Shown piece after piece: positions 1-11,100 of a stretch of DNA of 64,000 nucleotides. Each line of letters opens with the position of its first letter. Positions within the stretch are counted from its first letter, which is position 1. Below the pieces are notes generated by a model that saw nothing but the letters and a program-made list of their open reading frames with translations, was not told where the DNA came from and ran no database searches. The translations under genes were made by a program, and so were the position numbers. The stretch comes from Canariomyces notabilis (lineage: Eukaryota; Ascomycota; Sordariomycetes; Sordariales; Chaetomiaceae), in assembly GCF_033297395.1 (NCBI RefSeq), contig NW_027041854.1, positions 77,124 to 141,123 on the forward strand. The letters are read 5' to 3'.

Positions 1-357
1 AACTATGCTTGGTACCCTACCACGTCACTGGATGGGTGCCTCTTGCTCCCAAGAAGTTCATGTCTGACTAGACTTAGTTATATTTGAGAATTCAAAGCGT
101 GTTCTCTTTGAATATGGCAGGTCGGAGCTACTCAGATACTACAACTAAGGTACCTGAACGTATCATGCGACTGCTCAGGACCTAGCTGGGCATCAGGCGA
201 GCTTGAACCCATGTCGTGGCAATGGCTTCCTGGTCAGCATGAAAACTTCGAGATTTGTCCTATGACTCTAAATCTCTAGCCCCATGTTTAAGAGAATCCC
301 GGCATTGCAATGCGCATAGTCCGCATACGGGCCATCAAAGCCGCCATATGGCAAACA

Positions 358-1829
358 TCACATACAGAAACACCATCCCCGCTTACTCCTCCTCACAGCC
401 TCATTCTCCAACAACTCCGTCCTGGCTCTGTCGTACGCAACGTCAATGTCCTCAGACCAGATCCATTTAAAACGGCCGTTGACACCCTCCACCAGGATCG
501 GGAGGCTCTCATCGTACGACTTGCCCTGCATTTCGGGCACTTGCAACTGAAACAAGAGACCTGCCTCCCTACTAGTCTCTTGGACCCGCTGAGACCGCGG
601 TAGGCGGATCGTTTGGTACAGGTTCATCCACTTCTCCAGACCTGGCGCCCTCGCTCGGTTCGTTCTCTTCTCGTCCAGGTACTCGGCCAGGGCTTTGGAG
701 ATGATATAGGCATCCTCAATGGCCTGCCCGCCTCCCGCGCTCTGGTGCGGGACCATGGCGTGCGCCGCATCCCCAAGCAGCGCCACCTTCCCGCCCATGA
801 ACGTCCACTTGGCCAGCGGATCCCGATCGTTGATGAGCCACTTGGATGGCCTCTCGGGCAGCAGTTTGATGATCTTCTGCACCAGTTCGTCGCAGTCGGA
901 AAACTCCTGTTCGAGCTCCTTCCGGTCGCAAGTCAAAGACCAGCTTTCCCTAAAATCGCGGATCTTATCCTCGCTCTTGGAGACGCAGCCTACGAAGTTG
1001 AGCCGCTGGTTGGCGCTGATGGCATACACGACGACGTGCTTGCCCGACCCAATCCACATGGTTGAGTAGGAAGGGAATGGCCAGGGCGAGGGAAGGTCCG
1101 TTATAGGCACTGTTCCGCGGTAGATGAACTTGCCGCTGTAGACGGCCTTGTCCTGGATAAACTGCTGTCGCACAGCCGAGTGGATGCCATCGCAGGCGAT
1201 GACGAGATCTGCTTCTGCAGATGTCCCGTCCTCAAAACGCATCCTTACGCCCTTGCCCAGATCCTGCGAGGAAGAAGTAGATTACCATCAGCTTCCACAA
1301 CTTTCCGAAGCCACGACAAGCCGGGCAAAAAGAGACATACCTCCACAGCCCTACACTTCTTCCCCAAAGTGACCCTGGCAGCCCCGTTCTTCTCCACAAA
1401 GCTTCTCAGCACAGCCAGCAACTCGGGCCGCGCCACGGCCGCCTGCTTGATCTTGCCATCGTCGTTGGAATACACGGTGGTGATTTCCTCGCTGTTGTCG
1501 AAGCGGCGCAGGGTGAACCAGATGCCGTCCTTTTCGCCGGCGATGGCGTTGACCGCATCACCAAGTCCTTCGATGCGGTGGAGAAGCTTGGTTGCGTTGA
1601 CGCCGATGCCGATGCCCGCGCCCACGGTATCCCTGTACGAGGGCGCCTGCTCGTAGATGTTGACGTCGATGTCGATGGGATTCAGCGAGGTTGGAGAGCC
1701 GCACTTGCCAGCGCCGGTGCAAAAGTGCTGAAGGAAGAGCGCCGTCGTGAGTCCGCCGATGCCTCCGCCTATGATGGCGATGCGGAAAGGGTTCGTGTTT
1801 GATGTTGAGGATTTATCTCCTGGCGCCAT
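358..1829 (-). CDS. FAD-dependent monooxygenase, salicylate-hydroxylase type
   Basis: Predicted class A flavoprotein monooxygenase that would hydroxylate a small aromatic or related substrate using FAD, NAD(P)H and O2. Two exons (1829-1341 and 1263-358) are joined by a 77-nt phase-0 intron (donor GTATGT, acceptor CGCAG), giving about 464 aa, normal for the family. The N-terminus has the Rossmann motif GGGIGG near residues 20-25. The DG motif (ACDGIHS) lies near residues 187-191 and the second FAD motif (LLGDAAHAM) near 325-333. All three hallmark motifs are intact. There is no signal peptide or membrane segment, so it is probably cytosolic. No biosynthetic partner lies next to it in the window, so the substrate is unknown. 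It could equally serve aromatic catabolism or secondary metabolism. Confidence 0.85.
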
Positions 1830-3329
1830 GGTACTGTGTAGTGGTCAATGGTTTAGATTTTAGAAAGGGCAAGGAACTTGAAGGAAGTTAGGAAGTTTGA
1901 TTCTTCTGGGTCGACATATATATATCGAGTGCGAGGATGAGAACGAAGGAGGGGCAGTCATGGTGCCGTGGTTTAATATCCACCTAGCGTGGGAAAAACG
2001 TGGTGTTAATTAAGCCCGGGGGCCTGGGTGAGAAGGCGCGAATCCCATTCCGGATGCTTTTGAACTCTGGTGCTACTTCGGACCGCTGGTTAAGTACCCG
2101 CGAAGGGTGCTTGCTGCAGTCGTTCGACACTGCGTCAAGCTACTGGGCGGGACGGCATTTGCATGGGACACGGAGTCGGTTGTGGGACCTCACCAGGTAC
2201 TTTGCGGGGTGCGGCCCCGCTTTTCGGCTCCGGCGCCGGCTCGGCTTCCGGATCGAAACCCTGGGCATCGGGATTCACATCTCCATGGAGTAATCTGTTT
2301 CAAGGTAGTATATATACGGTGCTTTCGCGTATTCGTGATAAGTCGAGTCCCCAATTACAAGGTAAGGTAGCCGGAGTTGTCATGCTCGAGTTGGAGGAAG
2401 AACCCAGCCGGTGAAGTGAGGAGGGGCGCCGTTTCCAGTACATGGGGGCTTTCCTCGTCCGGGACTGGATCGCGCACCTTAGAGTGGGAATTGTGGGGCA
2501 GCGTTGGCGAACACGTCACCCTCAGGCCTGCAATGGATGTCTTGGCTCCTGTATGTTGAAAGTAGTAGGCGCAAATGGGCCAAGCAAGTGATGGCTTAAC
2601 GATCCGTATTAATGGTCAGGAGATAGCGACCTGTCTTGCTGGGGATTGACTCGATTGAGATGGGACCACCTATCTCCATGGGTGTACTGTACAGTACAGT
2701 ACAAAGTACATACGTAACGTACACGACGCAGTGGCAGGAGCACAACATTAGGGTAGATGCATACCTGTACTAGACTTCACGGCATCTAACTCATATGAAA
2801 TAGAACCATCCGTAAAAACACGCAGTGGAATTCGCAATCATTAGCACATTGATAGCGATGATGCCGACGTGTTGGAGTTTGACAACCTGCAAGGAGATAT
2901 CCGTACCCACGTCCGTAAGGTAGTGTAGTCATTACTTGAGGAAGGTGACAGCTGTGATCAGCTGTCACAACGCCAACATTATTGTCATTCGTCAGACCTC
3001 GACTTATTAGAGTCGCTCAGCTGTGTCCACGACATGCTGTTTGTTTGGCACATACATACCTTTTAGGTATGTACCAAATTATCAATGCGATGACCAGCAA
3101 AACTCGTCCATGTACTGTAAGCTAGAAATGTTGGAACTTGGGCGAGAGGATACTCCACACGCTTCTGCCAGGTTCCGGAGGGTTGGAGCCCCACTCTCTA
3201 GTCGTTCGAGACTTGACCCCTCGTCGTCAACTCTCCAACTCAGTCTCTACTTCTCAGGTTTTGTGATAGATCATCATAGGTCTAGCCCGTAACGCTGGAT
3301 GGATTCAACGGTTTGTTTTCTACACGGGT
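1830..3329. other. Intergenic, about 1.5 kb, no gene seen
   Basis: Upstream of both the minus-strand monooxygenase and the plus-strand DUF6604 locus. The only open frames are short with no recognisable motif. A small tandem run of GTACA units lies near 2685-2705. Nothing else supported. Confidence 0.5.
1916..1924 (-). promoter_or_regulatory. TATA-like run upstream of the monooxygenase
   Basis: An uninterrupted alternating TA run sits about 90 bp upstream of the monooxygenase ATG at 1829. The position and sequence suit a TATA box on the minus strand. No transcript data support it. Confidence 0.3.
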
Positions 3330-6318
3330 ATGGCCCCGCGCAATGTTTACCTCGCGTACAAGCGGGACACCAGTCAGCTGCTGTACTGGATCATCCGAAC
3401 GTCCAATGGCATCATCAAGTCGGCGACCACGCTCGATGAGGGGCTCAAAGCAGTGCGGTTGAACACGACGGGCCAGATCACAGTCGCCGATCTGGTAGCT
3501 CTTTCTCGCCTCATTGCGAAGTACATTCCCGCTGTGCCGTCCCATATCTTCCGTTTGTTCCGCCGCGTCCTTGACGCCCGCACCGCTGTCCACCAAGCTT
3601 TCCAGCAGATTGTGGCCGAGAATCCAGACCCCGAAATCGAGAAGAGAAATCTGACCCACAGGCATTTTATCGACGCTTTGACTGAGGCATTCCACACACT
3701 TGGGAGGGAAGGACTGGCTGCCTGAAAACACGACAGACAGCAGCAGTGATGTCGACGCCGACGCCGACGCCGACGCTTCCCAGCTCAAGGCCAATCTCGA
3801 TCGCCTTGTTTTGTCGAATCAGTATGGTGCCCTTGACTTGGGCGGAGCTGCCGGCGCCGACGAAGAAGGCGAAGAATCGGATGATGAGGCCGCCAGTGAT
3901 AAGCACACCGGGGACGGTTCTGGCTCCACTCCGGGCCGACGTCGACAGGCAAGACCCGGCAAAGGAAAGAAAGGCAAGAAGGGGAAACGGCCCAAGAAGC
4001 AGCAGCTGCCCGCATCTAGCAAGGAACCGCACCTGGATAATCTTCCTCTCGACAGCTACCGCATCATCCAGGACACCGAGGGCATCATCACCGATTACCT
4101 GATGGCTGTTTATGCTCTAGTTCAGGAGTGGAGTGACCTTCGGGCGTACGTGCAAGGTGTGTAGCGCGAGGTTGCATACGATGGCCTCAACAGCGCCATT
4201 GCTGGCACTGTTTCCATCTTGGCCGTTGCCATGATCCAGCGATCTGCATTCGAGATGTTTGTCGACTTCCCAGCACACGACGCCTACGAGACCGTTCTGA
4301 ACACCATCACTCGTGGTGATCCGGAAAAGGCTCAGGGCAGGTTTACCGCGTCCCTTATGGCAGTGGCGCCCAACGGCGAGACCGAGAAGGTCACAGCTAG
4401 TGATATCGATGTCAAGGAGCAGTTCATGATTCATACGTATCGCGACTTAATCGACTTTATTGAGGATTTCCAGAAAACACGCTCGGGCAAGCCAACTAAG
4501 CGCATGCTCGCCGAAATTCATGACTGGGACCCCGAGTTCGATCTCCAGGAAGCCACGAATCAAGAGAGGATCCGGTGGCGCCGCTCCTATACCATCAACT
4601 GGCTCTACGACTTGGTCAACGTCTTCTCGTCCATTGTCGTGCAGCGCAATACCATGAAAGGCGAGGCTCACGTCTTGGAAAAGGTCGATTGGTCGCCGGA
4701 TGGGCCCTGGGATAAACACCGGAGGCTCTTCGGCTTGAATGAGTCTGCAGGCCTGGTCACGTCCCTGGCGATGCAGAAACAAGGGACAGACATCCGAAGC
4801 CGCATCCTGCCGCATCATGTTTTCCAACTACAGTGTATTGTCGACTCCCTAATTGTTTCTCGTGGCTGGTCGCTCAGTCTCTTGAGAGGCCACATAGTCA
4901 ACCCGCCACCCCGCAGTTTCCGGCCCAGGCGTGATGTCGACCTATTCCTCGACCGGAATAATGAGAGGGTAGGCCATGGATTCCTTACAGCAGTCAGTGT
5001 TTTGAGACAGCTCTTCGTTAAAGACGCAGCACTTCACCAAGACCCCAACCGACATCGCGAAATTGATGACTTTTTGGAAGGTTTCTACTATGAATTTTGC
5101 AACTGGTTAGGAGAGTCCAAGTACATGCATGGCCTCACCAACATTCCCCCGTCTCGCTTCTCCAACACCAATGCAAATGGTCTATGGGAATATTCACCCT
5201 TTCTATGTGGTGTTGGCCTCATGGAAGGTCTCGAAATAGCCTACCTTGCAGGCATGATGGTTTGGGAGCGCCTTCCGGAGCCCATGATGATCATACATCT
5301 GCATAATATGCTCGTCAAGAAGGGCTATCTTAAAAAGCCCGTGGGATTGTATGCGACCCTCGAGCAACTCATTGCGCCGGCTTTCTTCCTTGACGGCAAA
5401 GCTCCTTCGTCCGATTTTTCCGCCGCATTCCTCGCCCGCATGCGAGCAGTAACCTCGACGCGAAAGAAATGGGATATAGCGCGCAAATTGGCCACCAAAG
5501 AGCACGACATTCATCGCATGATGACTGTGGAGGCTCACCGCTTCTTCAGAATCAAGTCTGACCTGTTGCTATACAGACAATCGAAATGGAACATCGACGC
5601 GATCCCCGACGCCGACATCCCGCTTACATCCCCGCTCGCGATACTCCGCATCTCCCAGACAAAGCTGATTGTTGATCCAATCTCCCATAAGACCAAGTTC
5701 GAGGACACGGAGTTCATCAAACGTGCAAGGGCTGGGGGCATGACAGACGAAGTAATGCTGGATTTTGTCTCGAGCGTCGGTACCATGGGACAAGAAAGCG
5801 GCCCGATCACGGGCGGCTACAACCGAATCCATCGCTCAACCAACCCTAAGAACCCATTCCTCAAAGAAAAGCCCAAGGCAACGAATACTCACGCATTCGC
5901 GCCCAGCAGCCGTGAGATTCTTGAAATTGCCAAGGCCGATCTCTACTTCGACATCTCGGGCGAAGTCCGGCCGCTCTCAAGCTTAAATTACATCTCGGTC
6001 ACTGGCACGATGATGATGGTTTTCTCAAGGATTGAAGCAAGGCTGGCGGAACGCCGCAACAGGCTGTATGTGCGTGCCTACGACATAGACATTGAATGGG
6101 CCCACTTCAAGAGGATGGGGTTGACGCAGTTGGCGATGCATGAGGAGGACGAGGAGTGCCTGAGGATTATGGCAGAGGTATTTGAGGAGGCGAGGTTTGG
6201 ATTTCAGAATTTTGTTTATTGGGAGAAGTTGGAAGAGTTTGGAGAATATATGGAGAGGAGGGCCTTGGCAAAGGTTTTGCACGAGGATGTTGAGAGCAAT
6301 ATCTGTTCGGTTATGTAA
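3330..6318 (+). pseudogene. DUF6604-family protein, broken by a frameshift and a TAG stop
   Basis: Protein family specific to filamentous ascomycetes and of unknown function; it would be about 995 aa. The start MAPRNVYLAYKRDTS and a W-rich first helix are typical of the DUF6604 N-terminus. The first frame runs from 3330 and stops at 3725. Coding potential continues from about 3700 in the next frame, and dropping one base of the G run at 3702-3704 would give a continuous frame. No GT donor exists between about 3640 and 3725, so a normal intron cannot explain this. In the second frame a TAG at 4162-4164 stands where the surrounding motif (GV-x-REVAYDGLNSAIAG) suggests Trp. The frame then stays open to 6318. 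A 48-nt GTACGT..ACAG segment spanning the TAG could be cryptically spliced in frame, but would delete this motif. A charged low-complexity linker (Asp/Ala, then Lys/Gly) occupies about residues 130-240. Confidence 0.7.
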
Positions 6319-6905
6319 GTCGGGATGGGAGCTAGGGGGCTGAGGGGACTCACATTGGCGGCCAATCGTGGGGCATGTCAGTCAGAGCGCAGAAGGCGTC
6401 CACGTTATGGCATGTCCTTGACTTTCTGGTAAGTTTCCTTGCCCCAAATGATGAACGCCTACCGCCCTATTTTGGATCCAGCGGACGATACACTGGTCGG
6501 GGGTGGCGCATTGGCTGCGACTGAGAATCTATGGTCCCTGAGTTTTGGTTAGTTGCTTGCTTCCGAAAACTGTTAAGGCTATGGTCCTAGGGACCTTTCA
6601 TTGTTCGGTATCTCAATGGTATGTGGCCCTTACTACGGAGCAGAACCAGTAAATTACCCAAATTCCCTCAACGTCTTGTAGTAGCTTGCTCTGTGATGTA
6701 AATGAGGTAGCATCTCAGGACTTTCAGGAACTGCGAAAGCGAGTCAGCTATCCGTACTTATTCCACTCTGGAAAACCGTGGACATACGCATGAGAGCACT
6801 GTTGAACGGACGTGAGTCCGTTTACGAGGCAAAGACGGGCGCCAAACTCAGATTAATTGCGATTATTGCTCCAGCCAAGAGTCCCACGTTTTGAGCCTCC
6901 AGGGG
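6319..6905. other. Intergenic between DUF6604 locus and small ORF
   Basis: 3' flank of the DUF6604 locus. No open frame with motifs and no RNA gene was recognised. Confidence 0.4.
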
Positions 6906-7027
6906 CTAAGGCGCACTCTGTTGATGTTTTTGCCGTTTTAGGAAGTCGGCGTCCATTCCACCAAAGCCGTTGAAGTCAAAGTTAAAAAGGGGGCGGGGCA
7001 CCGTGACACCGCCCCGCTTGATCGCAG

Positions 7028-7033
7028 TCTTGG
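7028..7033. repeat. Target-site duplication, left copy (TCTTGG)
   Basis: Abuts the left inverted repeat exactly. Its identical partner is at 7474-7479. Confidence 0.7.
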
Positions 7034-7473
7034 CTAGGGTTCGGAAATTTCCAACCTGGCTTCGAAATTCGGAAACTGAAAATCGACCCTTGAATTTCGA
7101 AATTTCCGCCATTTCCGCTAACCGCTTTGGGGAGACGGTGAGCATACAGGGTTAGGGCTATATATGCCCCACTCTGTGTGTAAGTGCCCAAACTTCCAAC
7201 CTTACTGCCCAGTGCCCGCCATCAAGGTGGTCAACCATCCTCGATTTCCTTCCTATAACAACGATTAACTAAATTTTCAGCGAGGATGTCTAGGAATCCT
7301 AGTACTTTCGTAGGAAAATGGGACATTGTTACCCAGCCTATTCTTTAGCCCCTGACCAATGGGAGGAAAAATCCTTGGGTGAAAAATGCTGAAATTCAAG
7401 GGGCCCTTTAAATTGAAATTTTCGAAAATGGGTTGAAATTTCGGAAATGGAAATTTTCGTTTCCGAACCCTAG
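7034..7473. mobile_element. MITE-like element, 440 bp, 14-bp terminal inverted repeats
   Basis: The left end (7034) begins CTAGGGTTCGGAAA and the right end (7473) finishes TTTCCGAACCCTAG, an exact 14-bp inverted repeat. Similarity continues imperfectly inward: both arms carry CCCTTGAATTTC, at 7087-7098 and inverted at 7391-7402. The perfect 6-bp direct repeat TCTTGG flanks the two ends. The interior is AT-rich, full of GAAATTTC-like words, and has no credible transposase frame, so the element is non-autonomous. A 6-bp duplication does not match the commonest fungal superfamilies (2 bp Tc1/mariner, 8 bp hAT, 9-11 bp Mutator), so I leave the superfamily open. Confidence 0.75.
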
Positions 7474-7479
7474 TCTTGG
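7474..7479. repeat. Target-site duplication, right copy (TCTTGG)
   Basis: Abuts the right inverted repeat exactly. Collapsing the two copies restores the reading frame of the interrupted small gene. Confidence 0.7.
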
Positions 7480-7513
7480 CAGCTGCGGCACGGATCGGTT
7501 GGCTGGTCAGCAT

Positions 7514-8169
7514 GTTTACTGTCCCCACTTAACTAATTCTTGGCCGAAGCATCCACCTGGACGATCGCGCGATTAGCGTGTTTGTTAGGCTGGACCCAGC
7601 GACTTTCGGCTCTCGATGCCCGACCCCGGCCGTTTCCTGTTCGTTATCTTGGCCGCAACATCGACACCATTCATCCAGCAAACCTGAAGGCTGTTCTTTC
7701 TCGGATCACATTTCTTCGGAGGAAACCCTTCGCGCTAGTTTCATAGCGACTTCGTTCGTTTCTTGCACAGTCCTTTGTTTTCTGTGGGTGATACTTGCGA
7801 AGCTGCCCATCACCAACTTAGCGGCCCATTCTCCGTTGCATGTGTTGTTAGATTCGCGCCTGTTTTGTTTTCACCGGCGCAAACAGGGAAAGCGCCGACG
7901 CTGCTGTGCGCCTCGAGCTGCACGACTAAAAAGTCCGTTTGCTCACATCACCGCCTGTTTCATTCGAGTAGGACTCGATCACAGCTGCAGTGCCCCGAGC
8001 CCGGCGCGTTTGTTTACCTCGGCAAGACCGACGAAGCACTCACCCCGCGCTCCCCTCCTTCTGCTTCGCCCGCTGAGCCAGCCCGGCATATCATCGTCGC
8101 CTTGCGCCGCACTGCAAACCGCTCGTTTCGCCCTCTCTATCGCCATGACCACGGCCAATTGAAGCGACC
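7514..8169. other. Upstream region of the small ORF and of the Bud3-like gene
   Basis: Pyrimidine-rich stretches from about 7740 to 8150 look like the promoter and 5' leader of the RhoGEF gene. Long open frames here are interleaved in several frames and lack motifs, so they are not called. Confidence 0.4.
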
Positions 8170-11100
8170 ATGGTTCGTGTCACCGAGGAACTGGCGATCT
8201 CGCCAGAGCACGTCACTCTCTACTATGCCAGCGACCCATTGCTCGGCAACTTGCCCGTTCTAATCTTCCACGGCCCTTCAACGACCGCCAACTATACCCT
8301 GAACAGCTCCCGCATCCAGATTCACATATACAGCCCGGCCGGCTTCCAGTCCTTCCCGCGCATCACCGTCTCACCAAACTCCCCTTTCTATGGTGTGGTC
8401 CAGCATTTGCCGCGCGAGTTTCAGGGCGATGAAATCTGCCGAGGGCTTGCATTCGGTCTCTTCAAATACTTTAGCGAGCTGCCGGAAGTTGTCAAGAACC
8501 ATCTAAAAAAGCAGTACCCAACGACTGGGAACCGCCGGCCTGGTTCTGCGCCATCGCTGTTCGGGGAGCAGCACGCGGCCGACCTCGCCAAGGCTGCAGT
8601 TCAGGCCGAGAACACAGCTGAGGTTATCAGCATTCTGGAACATGCTCTACGGACACAGCACATCAACAATGTTGACCTCGACCTCGTTCTCCCGCCGGGG
8701 TCAATCGTACCGTTGGGAAATGCGGATCTCGAGGAGGTGCCCGACGATGAAGATGATCTCCTTGACCCAACCCTACGGCAGTATGGCGGATACGCCCCGA
8801 TTGTCAAGCTGTTTGGCGAGCCAGTATTTGTGCCTACCTCCAAGCTGCGGCGAGCGCCATCGAAGCCGACGTCGTTGAACAGGAGCAAGTCTTTCTCTAA
8901 GAACCAAAAGGTGGAGCTGCGTATGAAGATGGGGGAGCTGGTTGATACCGAGGAGCGCTACGTCCTCAAACTTAACGAGCTGGTCAATCACGTTGCCAAC
9001 GACTTCCGCCAGCATGCCAAACAGCGCCCCGCCGGGAGTACCAGTCCGACCGAGGAGGACCTGGAAAAGCTGTTCCCAAAGTCGGCCGACAGTATACTCG
9101 AAATCAACTCAGCTTTTATGCAAGAGCTTCGAAAGATCATGGACGACACCGAGGAGGAGGCCGTCCGAGATATGGAACTTCCGTTTTCTCTTGCCATGAC
9201 TAAGCCGGGCGGTCCCAACCGGACCAAGGACCCAAGCGGTGCCCTCGCAATGGCACGGATGTTCCTTGAATGGTTTCCCAAGTTCACCGAGTGCTACCAG
9301 GACTACATCAAAGCGAGCCAGAATTTCCCCCAGATCCTCAACTCCTTCCTGGATAAGCAGTCAAGTTTCCGCCAGCGCGTTGTTCAGACAGGAGAGCAGA
9401 CTGTCCGCTCACTTCTCATTGAGCCTGTGCAGCGGTTGCCCAGGTATAGCTTGTTCATCGACCAGATCGTCACATGCCTTCCTATCACGCATCCCGCGCT
9501 GCAGCCTCTCCTCCGCGCAAGGGACATAATCACGAACATTTGCTCAATGGATGATCCCTTGCCGGATAAGCCTCACATCGCAAACCGTCTGCGTGCCATG
9601 GTTGAGTCCTGGCCGCTTGATCTAGAACCCCAAGGGCGGCTAATCCTGGCTGCTGACCTCGTTGAGGTTGCAGCGCCCTTTGTCTGCGACGCGCAGAGCC
9701 CGGAGGTACCTGATCGGCCTGGCATCCTACTCCTATTTTCCGACTGTGTCGTTATACTCCAAAAGAAACCAAATTCGGAGCTCACAGGTCGCGAGTTGTT
9801 GCGTGAGATTGACAAGCCATCCCCCGCTGGCCTGTTGGCATCCATGACCAACGCCGCTGGCGGACCAGGCACCTGGGAATTGGTTTTCACCGGCTGGCAT
9901 AACCTCGCTGACGTTCGCTTCACCGAGTCATTGGATGGGCGCCTCATCTGGATGACTTCGACCCAGGAAATGAAAGGAGCCAATACTGGCGACTATTTCA
10001 TCAGCAAAGCTCTTACTTCTCGTTGTTTCCTTCTTCAAGATTCTTACCAGGGAAAAGCTACCAAGTGGGGCGAAGACGTTGTCCGAGCTCGTATTGAGGG
10101 CCGGTTTCATGAGAAAGAGAGGGAGGATCCCAGCTGGACTCTTCGTTCAGTGAGGATGCAGGATAACAACCTTGGATTGTATGCTGCCGTCTTCCAGGAG
10201 GGCGCTCAGCAGCTCATCAGCGGCCGCAGGGAGCCCGCGCCCATTCGCGTTGTTTTGGACAACGACAAAGGTACCAAGGGAGCACCTGTCGGCCATTACG
10301 GCGTCGAGATCGTCGTCGAGGTCAAGAGCGGCGACATGCCTAGGATAGCGATGAATACCCTTGGTCTGAACGGGAGGAAATTTACGGATGAAATTGCGTT
10401 GGAAGATTTTATTCCTACCCTGTCGCGAAGGATCATTCAGCTACTCAGTACCCAGTTTAGCGTGAGCAACATGAGGCTCACCCCCGCCCTGGTCTCATAT
10501 CACTCCAAAACTTTACGGGCGTTGAACATTACACCGAAGGTGGAGAAGAACACGCGATCTTTCCTGTCCTCCTCACCAGTCAAGCTGCTCTCAAACCTGC
10601 TAGTCGGGAACGCAGCATCATCCAGCACGACTTCCGTCGATATCGTTGCCACCGGGTCGAGGCATAAGCATACTCGCTCCAACAGCCAGAGAGAGTTGCC
10701 CGTACTAACGGGATCCGCCAAGTCCCGGGACATTCCTCGCCTCACAGTGGAGGACGAACGGCCGCAAAACCCGCTAGTACGACTTGAGCAGACCTTTACG
10801 GGATTCGTGGCCAACATGCAAGCGCGCAAGGGCTACTTCATCGGTCGCACTCTGCTCAACAGGTCAATAGCTGACGAAGTGGCCGTTAATCACCTCTATA
10901 ATCGCCTGATCGAGGTTCCCTTCGACCTTGAGGCTGCCGCGGATCTGGGGACGGAGGTTATCTTCGCGGCTTTTGAAAAATTTATCCGTTTTGCGTGGCG
11001 TGAACAGATGGGGCCTGTAATGACAACTCAGGCGCTCCAGGCTCTACAAGTCCGCGCTTCCAAGAAGGTGCCCGGAGAATTTGGCGACTTTGTCCGCTTT

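Larger units (their letters stand above)
6906..7513 (-). pseudogene. Small gene of about 53 codons split by a TIR element
   Basis: Removing the 440-bp element at 7034-7473 and one copy of its 6-bp flanking duplication leaves a single uninterrupted minus-strand frame from ATG at 7513 to TAG at 6906, 54 codons with stop. Codons on both sides of the insertion favour G or C at the third position, as in neighbouring real genes. The predicted N-terminus (MLTSQPIRAAAAKT) is basic and alanine-rich with no acidic residue, like a mitochondrial presequence. It is followed by a Pro/Phe/Gly segment (NFDFNGFGGMDADF). I do not recognise the family. With the element present, the frame entering from the 5' side reads into element sequence and stops at 7277. 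No in-frame splice that removes the element was found. A 5' exon further upstream is possible. Confidence 0.5.

Noticed and set aside
195..225. GAGCTTGAACCC as a tRNA T-arm
   Set aside because: No matching acceptor stem, D-arm or anticodon arm at the right distances.
2680..2715. GTACA repeats as a CRISPR or satellite array
   Set aside because: Only a few tandem units with no spacers; simple sequence repeat in a eukaryotic intergenic region.
7578..8263. Overlapping plus-strand frames of 194 and 166 codons before the Bud3-like gene
   Set aside because: Pyrimidine-rich leader sequence with no motif; the RhoGEF start at 8170 is the conserved one.
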